64,000 nt of DNA, taken from NCBI RefSeq assembly GCF_025465255.1, contig NZ_JAODNI010000218.1, forward strand, positions 1 through 64,000, given 5' to 3'. The notes beneath the pieces are model-generated. The model saw only the letters and a program-made list of their open reading frames with translations. It was not told where the DNA came from and did no database searches. Every line of letters starts with the position of its first letter. Within the stretch, counting starts at the first letter, position 1. The position numbers were made by a program, and so were the translations under genes. Below are positions 25,308 to 33,846 of this stretch, in pieces. Origin of the DNA: Pseudonocardia sp. (lineage in GTDB: Bacteria > Actinomycetota > Actinomycetes > Mycobacteriales > Pseudonocardiaceae).

Positions 25308-27032
25308 TCAGACGGCGACCACCCGCACCGAGCGCTCGTCCCGCTGGCGGGGCAATGCGAGAACCGAGCCCGGCTCGTCCTTCTTCGCCTTGGCGACGAA
25401 GGCGCGCCGCTCCCCGGCGTAGCCGTGCCGGTCGTCGAACATGTCCCGGCTCATCTCGGCGAGCTCCTGGATCCGGTAGGCCTCGAGCGGGCGGCGCTGC
25501 TCGTCCGCGGCCCGGCCGGCCTGCTTGGCGGCCAGCTGCGCGGGCAGGTCCGGGTCCGCCGCGAGCCGCGCCGCGAGGTCGAGCACCGCGGCGTCGAACT
25601 CCGCCCGGGTACCGGTCAGCACCTCGTCGACCAGCCCGATCCGGACCGCCTCCGCCGTGCCGACGGGCAGGCAGTCCGACGTGAGCCGCTCGGCCTCCCG
25701 GATCCCGACCCGGCGGGGCAGCACATAGGTCCAGTACTCGGAGCCGGTCAGGCCCATGCTGCGGTAGTGCGGGTTGAGCACCGAGCCGGCGGCGGCGACG
25801 ACCCGGTCCGCACCGAGCGCCAGCATGACGCCGCCCGCGCCCGCGTTCCCGCCGATCGCCGCGACGACGAGCTGGTGCGTGCAGGTGATCAGCTCACGGC
25901 AGACGTCGTTGATCGCGTTGATGTTCCGCCAGCTCTCGGCGGCGGGGTGGGCCGCCGCCTCGGCGACGTTGAGGTGGATGCCGTTGGAGAACGTCTCGCC
26001 TGCCTCGAACACCAGGATCTTGGTGTCCTGGGCGACCGCGTGCCGCAGCACGGCGGCGAGCCGGTGGCCCTGGCTCGCGGACATCGCACCGTTGTAGAGG
26101 TCGGCCCGGACCACGCCCACGTCGCCGACGCGGCGGTAGCCGATCTCACGCGGGCCGTGGCTCGGGCCCTCCGTGGTCGGGTGGTCGAGGGACTCGGGGA
26201 CGCCGGCGAGCAGCTCGCCCAGCACCGCGGTCGTCGGGAGCTTGATGCCGCGGGGCACCTTCGCGTGGCCGATCCACACCGCGCCGTCGCCGGTCCGGAC
26301 GAGCACCGACCCGTGCCGCCGCGCCGCGATCGTGCCCGGCTCGCCCGGCAGCGCCTCGCCCGGGATCGCGTCGTACGCGAACAGCTCGACGCCCGCGAGG
26401 ACCGTCCTCACCCCGGGTGCGCCGTCCGCGGCCCGGACGCGGCGCAGGACGTGCGTGGTCGGGTCCGTCCACGAGAACGTGCGGTCCGCCTGGTTCATGG
26501 TGGGGCGGAGCCGCCCGATCACGCCGGGCGCGCCCTCGACGAGCGGCTGCGGGACGAAGGCGGGGTCGGCGGCCTTGGCGACGACCTCGCGGGCGAGCTC
26601 GACGGCAGCCTCGGTGACCGGGCCGTTGTAGACGGCGCTCTTGCGGGCGGGGCCGTCCGCCTCGCGGGGCATCGCGAACGTGCGGGTGCCCCAGACCGGG
26701 CCCGCGTCCATCTCCTCGATCGCCTGCAGGGCGGTGACCCCCCAGACCGGCAGATCCTCGGTGATCGCCCAGTCGAGGGACGACGGCCCGCGGTCCCCCA
26801 TCGGACCCGGGTGCAGCACCACGACGCGGTGGCGCCGCCAGACGTCCTCGGGCACCCGGTCCTTCAGGAACGGGCACAGCACGAGGTCCGGTTCCGCGCC
26901 GGCCACGGCGCGACGGACGCCGTCCTCGCTGCCGGCGAGCCGGACGTCGAGGGTGTGTCCGTCCTCCCGGAGCTCCGTCCACACGCGTTGGGTGAGGCCG
27001 TTGAACGCGGAACAGAGCAGGAGGATCTTCAC
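25308..27032 (-). CDS. hoxX: HoxX-type hydrogenase maturation protein (formyltransferase + crotonase fusion)
   Basis: A 574-residue two-module protein. The N-terminal part (about 1-270) is a formyl-tetrahydrofolate transferase fold, with VVVLHPGPMGDRGPSSLDWA near residue 70 (Met-tRNA formyltransferase-like HPG loop) and a following OB-type domain. The C-terminal part (about 280-520) is an enoyl-CoA hydratase/crotonase fold, with EAGETFSNGIHLN near 345 and a GGNAGAGGVMLALGAD oxyanion-hole region near 394. HoxX converts the formyl group of N10-formyl-THF, through formyl-CoA, to the CO ligand of O2-tolerant [NiFe] hydrogenase under aerobic growth. No hydrogenase or hyp gene is in this window, so it acts on an enzyme encoded elsewhere or has another role. 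Confidence 0.87.
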   Translation of the reverse strand: MKILLLCSAFNGLTQRVWTELREDGHTLDVRLAGSEDGVRRAVAGAEPDLVLCPFLKDRVPEDVWRRHRVVVLHPGPMGDRGPSSLDWAITEDLPVWGVTALQAIEEMDAGPVWGTRTFAMPREADGPARKSAVYNGPVTEAAVELAREVVAKAADPAFVPQPLVEGAPGVIGRLRPTMNQADRTFSWTDPTTHVLRRVRAADGAPGVRTVLAGVELFAYDAIPGEALPGEPGTIAARRHGSVLVRTGDGAVWIGHAKVPRGIKLPTTAVLGELLAGVPESLDHPTTEGPSHGPREIGYRRVGDVGVVRADLYNGAMSASQGHRLAAVLRHAVAQDTKILVFEAGETFSNGIHLNVAEAAAHPAAESWRNINAINDVCRELITCTHQLVVAAIGGNAGAGGVMLALGADRVVAAAGSVLNPHYRSMGLTGSEYWTYVLPRRVGIREAERLTSDCLPVGTAEAVRIGLVDEVLTGTRAEFDAAVLDLAARLAADPDLPAQLAAKQAGRAADEQRRPLEAYRIQELAEMSRDMFDDRHGYAGERRAFVAKAKKDEPGSVLALPRQRDERSVRVVAV

Positions 27033-27625
27033 GCAGTACTCCGGGGGGACGAGGGAAGCCGCTTGTCCGGGCGCCGCGTCGCGCCCGGGGTGCCGCGATC
27101 GGTGTCTCGAACGGGGGAACCGCGGCGCTCGCCGACGCTACCCACCAAATCTGAGTTTCACGCTCGGCCGAGTGGCCGAGCCACTACTGACCCGTATGGA
27201 GGAATGCGGGCGTTCGTCGTGACAACGGCGCAGCGTGCCCGGGGTGTTACCGACGCTCGAACGGCGAGATCGAAACGGTGGCCTCCCTAAGATGTCGCCG
27301 AATGGTCACATTCTGTCGCTCGATGGTTACCTGGGGGCGTCGAGTGGAGACCGCTGCGGGGGTTCCGCGGCTCGGAGCGCGACACGCCGGTACTCCGGGG
27401 GCTGTTCGTGGGCCGAACGGTCGGTGGTTCGCGGCAATCGGGAGCGGCTCGCACCTCCCGCGCTACGTCTCCACGATCGAGTCATATCGTCGGCACCGTC
27501 CGTGTAGCTTTCCGGACTCACGGCGAATGGAACGTCTTGCTGGTCCCCCGATCGGGGCAGCACGCCGGGCCGGGTCGTGACGTCAGTCCGGCTCCCCAGA
27601 CCGGATCGAGAGAGGTGCGGACCGA
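27033..27625. promoter_or_regulatory. 593-bp divergent region between hoxX and conservon
   Basis: This stretch has lower GC content than its surroundings and no convincing gene. A perfect hairpin or operator, GCTCGGCC-GAGT-GGCCGAGC, lies at 27162-27181, just upstream of a possible hoxX -10 (TAGCGT on the minus strand, near 27140). A TAAGAT box at 27288-27293 could serve the plus strand, giving the conservon a leader of over 300 nt. Short open frames here lack ribosome sites and coding character. Confidence 0.4.
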
Positions 27626-29962
27626 GTGTTGACGAAGCTGACCGCGTGGTTGCCCAAGGGCAACACGCTCGACGACGCCGCCTGGGCGCGGCGTCATCGC
27701 CTGCTGGAATGGGTGCTTCTGGCGCACGTGCCGGGGCTGTTCGTGATCGGCGTGACGCTGGGCAAGCCCGTGTCGGTGACCCTGCTGTCGCTGGTGCCGG
27801 TCCTGGTGCTGCTCGCGGGCGGCCACCTCCTCGCCGGTCAGCGGCGGTTGGCGTCGTCGCTCGTCACGGGCGGGCTGGTCTACTGCTCGGCCGCCCTCGT
27901 CGGGCTGACCGGCGGGATGATCGAGGCCCACTTCCACTTCTTCATCATCATCGGCTTCATCGCGCTGTACCAGGACTGGGTGCCGTTCCTGTGGAACGTG
28001 CTGTTCGTCGTGGTCAGCCACGGTTTCGGCACGATCTTCTACAGCCAGCTGATCTTCAACCACCCGGCCGCACAGCAGAACCCGTGGCTCTGGTCGTCCG
28101 TCCACGGTGTCGCGGTGCTGTTCGCCTGCGTCGGCATGGTCATCTTCTGGCGGATCACCGAGGACGAGCAGTCCGCCAAGGAGGAGATGGGGCGCGACCT
28201 CGTCCTCGCGGACGCCGAGATCGGCCGCCAGCAGTTCACCTCGGACATGCTGGTCAACCTGGCGCGACGCAACCAGAGCATGCTCTACCGCCAGCTCGAC
28301 ATCATCAACCAGCTCGAGGAGAAGGAGCGCGACCCCGACGCGCTCGCCGAGCTGTTCAAGCTGGACCACCTCGCCACGCGGGTGCGGCGCAACGCGGAGA
28401 GCCTGCTGGTGCTCTCCGGCGAGCAGCCCCCGCGCGTCTGGTCGGCCCCGGTGTCCCTGCGGGACGTCGTGCGGGCCGCGATCGCCGAGACCGAGGACCT
28501 GGACCGGGTCGAGTTCGCCGTCGACGACCGGCTCGCCGTGGCCGGGCACAGTGTCGCGGACCTCACGCACCTCGTCGCCGAGCTCACCGAGAACGCCGTC
28601 CGGTTCTCCCCGCCGGACACCGTGGTCACCATCCGCTCCCGGCCCAACCGGGTCGAGTCCGGCGGGCAGGTGCTGACGGTGGAGGACTGGGGCGTCGGAA
28701 TGCCCGAGGACGAGCTGGCCACGGCCAACGAACTGCTGCTGCGCCCCCGCGAGGTCGACCTGTCGGTGTCGCAGCGCCTGGGCTTCCACGTCGTCGCGCG
28801 GCTCGCGGCCCGGCACAAGATCGAGGTCTCGCTCGGCGCGACGCCGGGGTCCGGCCTGACGGCCGTCGTGATCGTGCCGGCGGCGCTGTTCGTCGCCGAG
28901 GCGAACGAGAGCCCGGAGGCCTTCGGGATCGATCCCTTCGACGCCGTCCCTGCGCAGGACCACTCCGCGCAGTACGGCGTCCCCGAGTTCGACCGTGCTC
29001 CCCAGCTCGACAGGACCGTCCGGTTCGACCGCTCGCGGGAGGCCGCGCCCGTCGCCGGTGGCGCCTACTCGGCCCGCGGCGTGCTCGCCCCCGGCGAGTC
29101 GCTCGCCGGCCTCGAAGCCCCGGCCCCGGCGCGGGTCCCGGCTCCGGAGACCGTCTGGACCGCACCGTCGCCCCGGGCCGACGAGGCCCGCCCGGGCGGG
29201 CCGGTCGAACCGGATCCGCGCGCGGACGGGCTGCCGACGCGCAGGGACCCCGGCGTGGACGCCGCCTTCGGCACCGCGTTCGGCGTCCCGGGTGCACGGG
29301 CGGGCCGCCCTGGTTGGACGGGCTGGTGGGAGCCGCCGGCCGGGACGGACACCGTGGGCAAGGCCGGGTTCGCTGCGTACGGGACGAGCGGGCACGAGCC
29401 CGGTCCGAACGGCTCGCGGGGTCTGACCGGGAGTTCCAACGGACACGACGCGAACGGGCACGGGGTGAACGGACACGGCGTGAGCGGGCACGGCACGAAC
29501 GGACATGGCACCAACGGGCACGGGGCCTCCGCGCAGGCGGCGAACGGGCACACGTCGAACGGCAACGGCTCGGCGCCCGCCTCGCCGTCTCCCCGGCCCT
29601 CCCCGGCGGCGCGGCGTGACTCCGGCATCCCGAACCCCCGGCCCGAGGCCGGGCACGACGCCGGTATCCCGGCCCCCCGCACCGCGCCGGCGGCCGCCGG
29701 CGGGGCGGATTCGGAGGCAGGCCGGACGGGCCTTCGGCGCCGCGTCCCGCAGGCGAGCCTCGCCCCGGAGCTGAGGGTGCCCGAGCAGTCGACGGCCGCC
29801 ACGTCGCCCGCGGCGAGCCCCAGCCCCTCCGCGGCGCAGGCCCTGTCGCGCTACCAGGCGAGCAGGCAGGCGGCTCAGGCCGCCGCGGACCGAGACCTGC
29901 ACGCCCAGCGGCCCACCAGGACCGCCGAGATGACCGACGACAACGGGAGGACACGGACATGA
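27626..29962 (+). CDS. cvnA: Conservon sensor-kinase-like ATPase CvnA, membrane type
   Basis: A 778-residue protein, first gene of a cvnABCD conservon. Residues ~25-190 hold about six membrane helices with GGMIEAHFHFFIIIGFIALY, a His-containing motif of some sensor membrane domains. A dimerisation region follows, with LFKLDHLATRVRRNAESLLVLSG (near 245) in place of a standard H-box. The HATPase domain (~300-430) has LVAELTENAVRFS (N box), EDWGVGMP (G1) and GSGLTAVVIVP. The last ~350 residues are disordered and Pro/Ala-rich, with a tandem NGHG-type repeat near 600-645. Conservon kinases are thought to signal to the Roadblock protein and GTPase encoded next. The GTG at 27626 follows GAGAGGTG. 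Confidence 0.88.
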   Translation: MLTKLTAWLPKGNTLDDAAWARRHRLLEWVLLAHVPGLFVIGVTLGKPVSVTLLSLVPVLVLLAGGHLLAGQRRLASSLVTGGLVYCSAALVGLTGGMIEAHFHFFIIIGFIALYQDWVPFLWNVLFVVVSHGFGTIFYSQLIFNHPAAQQNPWLWSSVHGVAVLFACVGMVIFWRITEDEQSAKEEMGRDLVLADAEIGRQQFTSDMLVNLARRNQSMLYRQLDIINQLEEKERDPDALAELFKLDHLATRVRRNAESLLVLSGEQPPRVWSAPVSLRDVVRAAIAETEDLDRVEFAVDDRLAVAGHSVADLTHLVAELTENAVRFSPPDTVVTIRSRPNRVESGGQVLTVEDWGVGMPEDELATANELLLRPREVDLSVSQRLGFHVVARLAARHKIEVSLGATPGSGLTAVVIVPAALFVAEANESPEAFGIDPFDAVPAQDHSAQYGVPEFDRAPQLDRTVRFDRSREAAPVAGGAYSARGVLAPGESLAGLEAPAPARVPAPETVWTAPSPRADEARPGGPVEPDPRADGLPTRRDPGVDAAFGTAFGVPGARAGRPGWTGWWEPPAGTDTVGKAGFAAYGTSGHEPGPNGSRGLTGSSNGHDANGHGVNGHGVSGHGTNGHGTNGHGASAQAANGHTSNGNGSAPASPSPRPSPAARRDSGIPNPRPEAGHDAGIPAPRTAPAAAGGADSEAGRTGLRRRVPQASLAPELRVPEQSTAATSPAASPSPSAAQALSRYQASRQAAQAAADRDLHAQRPTRTAEMTDDNGRTRT

Positions 29963-30360
29963 GCGCATCGACAGGCCGGCTGGACTGGCTGCTCGTCGAG
30001 TTCACCCGGGACGTGCCCGGGGTGCGCAACGCCGTCGTCGTATCCGGCGACGGCCTCTGCCTGGCGCTCTCGCCGGGCGTCGGCGAGACGCTGGGGGACC
30101 AGCTCTCCGCCGCGGCGTCGGGGCTGATCAGCCTCGCGTCGGGCACCGCGACCCTGCTCGGCGCGGGCGCGGTCACCCAGACCATTCTCGAGATGAAGGG
30201 TGGCTACCTGTTCGTCACCGCCGTCAGCCGGGGCGCCACGCTGGCCGTGCACGCGGACCGGCAGTGCGACATCGGCATGGTCGGCTACGAGATGACCTTG
30301 CTGGCGGCACGGGTCGGGCACGCGCTCGATCCCGCGCCCCGCCAGCCTGCGGGCCGGTAG
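29959..30360 (+). CDS. cvnB: Conservon Roadblock/LC7 protein CvnB
   Basis: A 133-residue Roadblock/LC7-fold protein. It begins with LDWLLVEFTRDVPGVRNAVVVSGDGL, the standard start of actinobacterial CvnB proteins, then ADQ-like helix GDQLSAAASGLISLA, and MKGGYLFVTAVSRGATLAV in the sheet. Such proteins act as GAP- or scaffold-like partners of the small GTPase CvnD. The ATG overlaps the cvnA stop (ATGA), so it is co-translated. Confidence 0.93.
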   Translation: MSASTGRLDWLLVEFTRDVPGVRNAVVVSGDGLCLALSPGVGETLGDQLSAAASGLISLASGTATLLGAGAVTQTILEMKGGYLFVTAVSRGATLAVHADRQCDIGMVGYEMTLLAARVGHALDPAPRQPAGR

Positions 30361-30362
30361 CG

Positions 30363-30749
30363 GTGCGCGGCGGAGCCGAGGACGGCCGGCACGGCAGACA
30401 GCCCGCCGGTCGGGTCGTCCCGGTGTACGCGGTCACCGGCGGACGGACCCGGTCGGCGGGAGCGGACCTCCCGGTGGAGGCGTTGGTCACCGTGACCGAC
30501 GCGGGCCGATGGGCGGAGAACCTGCACCTGGAGTACCGGACGATCCTGCAGCTCGCGGCGGCCCCGGTGTCGATCGTCGAGCTCGGTGCGGTGCTGCAGG
30601 TGCCGGTAGGAGTGGCGCGGGTGCTGGTCGGGGACCTGGCGGACGCGGGCTACGTGGCCGTGCACCGGCCGCAGGTCACCGCGGACGGCACGCCGGGGCC
30701 GGAGATCCTGGAGAGGTTGTTGGAGGGGCTTCGTGCGCGATCGGTCTGA
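30363..30749 (+). CDS. cvnC: Conservon DUF742 protein CvnC
   Basis: A 128-residue DUF742 protein with a C-terminal winged-helix-like region. The family pattern RVVPVYAVTGGRTRS near residue 16, LEALVTVT-like PVEALVTVTD near 40, EYRTILQLAAAPVSIVELGA near 60 and VPVGVARVLVGDLADAGYV near 82 are all present. The GTG at 30363 begins two bases after the cvnB stop, and the end overlaps cvnD by 17 nt. The role is unclear; it is always part of conservons. Confidence 0.92.
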   Translation: MRGGAEDGRHGRQPAGRVVPVYAVTGGRTRSAGADLPVEALVTVTDAGRWAENLHLEYRTILQLAAAPVSIVELGAVLQVPVGVARVLVGDLADAGYVAVHRPQVTADGTPGPEILERLLEGLRARSV

Positions 30750-31302
30750 GCTCTACCCGTTGAAGATCCTGGTGGCGGGCGGATTCGGCGTCGGCAAGAC
30801 GACGCTGGTCCGCGCGCTGTCGGAGATCGAGCCGCTGCTCACCGAGCAGCAGATGACCGAGACGTCGGTCGGCGTGGACGACACCCGCGCGGTGCCGGAC
30901 AAACGGACGACCACGGTCGCGATGGACTTCGGCCGGATCACGGTCGACGACTCGCTGATCCTCTACCTGTTCGGCACGCCCGGGCAGTCGCGGTTCTGGT
31001 TCATGTGGGACGAGCTGTCCCGGGGTTCCGTCGGCGCGCTCGTCCTGGTCGACCTGCGCCGGGTCGACGAGTGCTTCCCGGCGATCGACTATTTCGAGAA
31101 CCGCCGGATCCCGTACGTCATCGGGGTCAACACATTCCCGGGGGCGAACGACCACGACGAGGAGGCCGTACGGGACGCGCTCGCGCTCAGCCCGGAGACC
31201 CCGGTGCAGTGGATCGACGCCCGCGAGGCCTCCTCGGGCATCGCGCTACTGGTGAGGCTCGTGGAGCACGCCCTCTCCCGCACCGCCCCCGTCCCCACCT
31301 GA
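30733..31302 (+). CDS. cvnD: Conservon small GTPase CvnD
   Basis: A 189-residue MglA-like small GTPase. The P-loop GGFGVGKTTLV is at about 16-26, the switch-II motif is FGTPGQSRFWFMWDEL near 80, and GVNTF near 126 stands in place of the usual NKxD guanine motif, as in other CvnD proteins. SETSVGVDDTR is the switch-I region. The GTG start lies within cvnC. It is the presumed output of the CvnA/B/C system at the membrane. Confidence 0.93.
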   Translation: MRDRSELYPLKILVAGGFGVGKTTLVRALSEIEPLLTEQQMTETSVGVDDTRAVPDKRTTTVAMDFGRITVDDSLILYLFGTPGQSRFWFMWDELSRGSVGALVLVDLRRVDECFPAIDYFENRRIPYVIGVNTFPGANDHDEEAVRDALALSPETPVQWIDAREASSGIALLVRLVEHALSRTAPVPT

Positions 31303-31355
31303 CGGCCCCGCGGCGAGTCGCGCTCCAGGCCTAGGTCCCCGGCAAGGCAAGCGGC

Positions 31356-31423
31356 CATGATCGAGAATCGGGCGGCGGAACGTACCCGGCGGGTACGGTT
31401 CCACCGCCCGGTTCGCGATCATG
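31356..31423. terminator. Long hairpin, about 32-bp stem, after cvnD
   Basis: Sequence from CATGATCG at 31356 to CGATCATG at 31423 folds into a near-perfect stem of about 32 bp with a few mismatches and a GGC loop around 31387. It lies 53 bp after the cvnD stop, between convergent genes. It most likely terminates the conservon transcript. Confidence 0.75.
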
Positions 31424-31452
31424 CAGCGACGACATCATTCCGGCTCCTCGAT

Positions 31453-31480
31453 CGGTACCAGCGCCACAGCGCTGGTACCG
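31453..31480. terminator. Perfect 12-bp hairpin in the cvnD-accE gap
   Basis: CGGTACCAGCGC, loop CACA, and GCGCTGGTACCG form an exact stem. It follows the long hairpin by 30 bp and probably gives a second termination point. Confidence 0.7.
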
Positions 31481-31578
31481 CTTCGACAGCGTGGCGGCTG
31501 CACGTCGGCGCCGCCGTCTCCCACCCGGGCTGCTCCGCCCCCGCATTCCCGGTCCGCGGCTCGCGGAGTCTCAGAGCC

Positions 31579-31677
31579 CGACTCGCCCCGGCCCCAGACC
31601 CCGGGTCGCCCGGTCTCAGCGCGCGACTCACGGGGTTGCACAGCGACTCGCCCGGTCCCAAGCCCCGACTCGCGGGG
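31579..31677 (-). repeat. Array of about 22-bp units with CGACTCGC core
   Basis: Cores start at 31579 (CGACTCGCC), 31602 (CGGGTCGCC), 31624 (CGACTCACG), 31644 (CGACTCGCC) and 31666 (CGACTCGCG), spaced 23, 22, 20 and 22 bp. Between cores the sequence is similar to CGGTCCCAAGCC. It shares the CGACTCGC core (GCGAGTCG on the other strand) with the other arrays but has a different second half. A related single copy in the opposite sense lies near 31318-31340. The array abuts the accE 3' end. Confidence 0.75.
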
Positions 31678-31700
31678 AGAGCGGGGCCGGGCGGGCCGGG

Positions 31701-31985
31701 TCAGCGGGGGAGGGCCGAGGCCTTCCAGGCGCCCGGGCCCGGACTGGGCGGGAGCGGCGTGCGCAGGAGCGAGGCCGGCTCCGACCAGAGGTCCCGGGGC
31801 TTCTCCGGCGGGGGGCCGCCGGCCGAGGCGGCCGCCGCGATGACGACCGTCAGCGCCGCCAGCTCCTCGTCCGTGGGCTCGCCGCGGACCACCCGGAAGA
31901 GCGCGCGGCGCTCCTCCGGGGTCGCTTCTCCCGACGCGGCCTCGGAGCCGCTCACAGCGTCGTCGCTCACAGCGTCGTCGCTCAC
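31701..31985 (-). CDS. accE: Acyl-CoA carboxylase epsilon subunit
   Basis: A 94-residue epsilon subunit of actinobacterial acyl-CoA carboxylase. The core [21 protein letters not shown] is the family signature, and it ends with the usual W...SALPR tail ([10 protein letters not shown]). Epsilon tightens the interaction of the alpha and beta subunits. The GTG at 31985 overlaps the accD5 stop (GTGA). The first codons are a 15-bp tandem duplication (GTGAGCGACGACGCT twice), so a second GTG at 31970 is an alternative start. Confidence 0.88.
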   Translation of the reverse strand: MSDDAVSDDAVSGSEAASGEATPEERRALFRVVRGEPTDEELAALTVVIAAAASAGGPPPEKPRDLWSEPASLLRTPLPPSPGPGAWKASALPR

Positions 31986-33619
31986 AGGGGGATGTTCCCG
32001 TGCTTGCGCGCCGGACCCGCCTCGCGCTTGGTCTGCAGCATCCGCAGCGCCCGGCCCACGTACCCCCGGGTGTGCGCCGGCGGCACGACCGCGTCGATGT
32101 ACCCGCGGTCCGCGGCGATGTAGGGGTTGCAGAGGGTGTCCTCGTACTCCTGCTGCAGCTCCGCACGCTTGGCGGCGAGCTCGTCGCCCTCCAGGCCCTG
32201 GAGCTCCTTGCGGTACAGGATGTTCACCGCGCCCTGGGCACCCGTCACCGCGATCTGCGCGGTCGGCCAGGCGATGTTGACATCCGCGCCGAGGTGCTTG
32301 GACCCCATGACGTCGTACGCGCCGCCGTAGGCCTTGCGGGTGATCACCGTGACCTTCGGGACGGTCGCCTCCGCGTAGGCGTAGATCAGCTTCGCGCCGC
32401 GGCGGATGATGCCGTTCCACTCCTGCTCCGTGCCGGGCAGGAAGCCCGGGACGTCGACGAAGGTCAGGATCGGGATGTTGAACGCGTCGCAGGTGCGGAC
32501 GAAGCGCGCCGCCTTCTCCGACGCGTCGATGTCCAGGCAGCCGGCGAACTGGGTGGGCTGGTTCGCGACGATGCCGACGCTGCGCCCCTCGATCCGCGCG
32601 AAGCCCGTCACGATGTTGGGCGCCCAGAGCTCCTGGACCTCGAGGAAGTCCTCCTCGTCGACGACGCGGTTGATGACCTCGCGGATGTCGTAGGGGGTGT
32701 TCGCCGAGTCCGGGACGATCAGGTCGAGCTCGCGGTCCGTGTCCGTGATGCCGTCCTCGATGGACCCGTCGACGGGCTCGGAGGCAGGGAAGACCGGCGG
32801 CTCGGACAGGTTGTTCGACGGCAGGAAGCCGAGCAGCTCCTTGACGTAGTTGATCGCGTCCTCCTCGTCGCTGCCGAGGTAGTGCGCGACACCGGACTTG
32901 GAGTTGTGGGCCCGGCCGCCGCCGAGCTCCTCCATGTCCACGTCCTCACCGGTGACGGTCTTGATCACGTCCGGGCCGGTGATGAACATGTGGCTGGTCT
33001 CGTCGACCATGACCGTGAAGTCCGTGAGCGCGGGGGAGTACACCGCGCCGCCGGCCGACGGCCCCATGATCAGCGAGATCTGCGGGATGACGCCGGAGGC
33101 CCGCACGTTGCGGACGAAGATCTCGCCGTAGAGGCCGAGCGCGACGACGCCCTCCTGGATCCGCGCGCCACCGCCGTCGTTGATCCCGACGACCGGGCAG
33201 CCGATCTTCGCGGCCAGGTCCATGACCTTGACGATCTTCTCGCCGTAGACCTCGCCCAGCGAGCCCCCGAACACCGTGGCGTCCTGGCTGAACACCGCGA
33301 CCGGCCGGCCGTCGATGGTGCCGGTCCCGGTGACGACGCCGTCGCCGAAGGGGCGCTTGTCCTGCATCCCGAAGTTCGTGGACCGGTGCCGGACCAGCGC
33401 GTCCAGCTCGACGAACGAGCCCGGGTCCAGCAGCTGGTCGACGCGCTCACGGGCGGTCTGCCGGCCCTTGGCGTGCTGGCGCTCGGCGGCGGCGTCCGAG
33501 GGCAGCGCCCCCTCGAACCGCTTGTAGAGATCGGCAAGCTTCCCGGCCGTCGTGTGCACGTCCGGCTCGACGTCCGGGGCGTTCGACGGGTCCCCCATCG
33601 GCTCCGTTGCAGCGCTCAT
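31982..33619 (-). CDS. accD5: Propionyl-CoA carboxylase beta subunit
   Basis: A 545-residue carboxyltransferase with two crotonase-like halves. Landmarks are [19 protein letters not shown] near residue 50, the acyl-CoA oxyanion segment [12 protein letters not shown] near 145, [12 protein letters not shown] near 180, and in the second half [10 protein letters not shown] near 410, [11 protein letters not shown] near 450 and [14 protein letters not shown] near 475. It transfers carboxyl from biotin on AccA3 to propionyl- or acetyl-CoA. ATG 33619 is preceded by TAGGCT 8 nt upstream, suggesting a leaderless mRNA; a longer open frame to 33763 is not supported. Divergent from birA, as in M. tuberculosis Rv3279c-Rv3280. 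Confidence 0.96.
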   Translation of the reverse strand: MSAATEPMGDPSNAPDVEPDVHTTAGKLADLYKRFEGALPSDAAAERQHAKGRQTARERVDQLLDPGSFVELDALVRHRSTNFGMQDKRPFGDGVVTGTGTIDGRPVAVFSQDATVFGGSLGEVYGEKIVKVMDLAAKIGCPVVGINDGGGARIQEGVVALGLYGEIFVRNVRASGVIPQISLIMGPSAGGAVYSPALTDFTVMVDETSHMFITGPDVIKTVTGEDVDMEELGGGRAHNSKSGVAHYLGSDEEDAINYVKELLGFLPSNNLSEPPVFPASEPVDGSIEDGITDTDRELDLIVPDSANTPYDIREVINRVVDEEDFLEVQELWAPNIVTGFARIEGRSVGIVANQPTQFAGCLDIDASEKAARFVRTCDAFNIPILTFVDVPGFLPGTEQEWNGIIRRGAKLIYAYAEATVPKVTVITRKAYGGAYDVMGSKHLGADVNIAWPTAQIAVTGAQGAVNILYRKELQGLEGDELAAKRAELQQEYEDTLCNPYIAADRGYIDAVVPPAHTRGYVGRALRMLQTKREAGPARKHGNIPL

Positions 33620-33846
33620 GGCTCGGGAGCCTAACCCGGCGGTAACACGGGGCGCGCCGGTGCCGGAGCGGTCTGCGTCACGTTCGCCGCGCCACGATCG
33701 GGTCGAGTCCGTGACCGGACGACCGGTCGCGGGCGCGGTCGCTCCTCCGGCCGGTGCGCTCACCCGGCGACCGCGGACGTCCGTCCGTCGTGCCGGTCGC
33801 GTGCTCCGGCCGGAGGAAACGCCGTCACGGGGATACGGTCCGACCC

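Noticed and set aside
27235-27507. Short plus-strand frames in the gap before the conservon
   Set aside because: No ribosome site, no third-position GC bias typical of coding DNA here, and overlapping frames in several phases.
33620-33763. Longer AccD5 start at 33763
   Set aside because: The extra 48 residues are low-complexity and overlap the promoter region; ATG 33619 fits homologues and a TAGGCT box.
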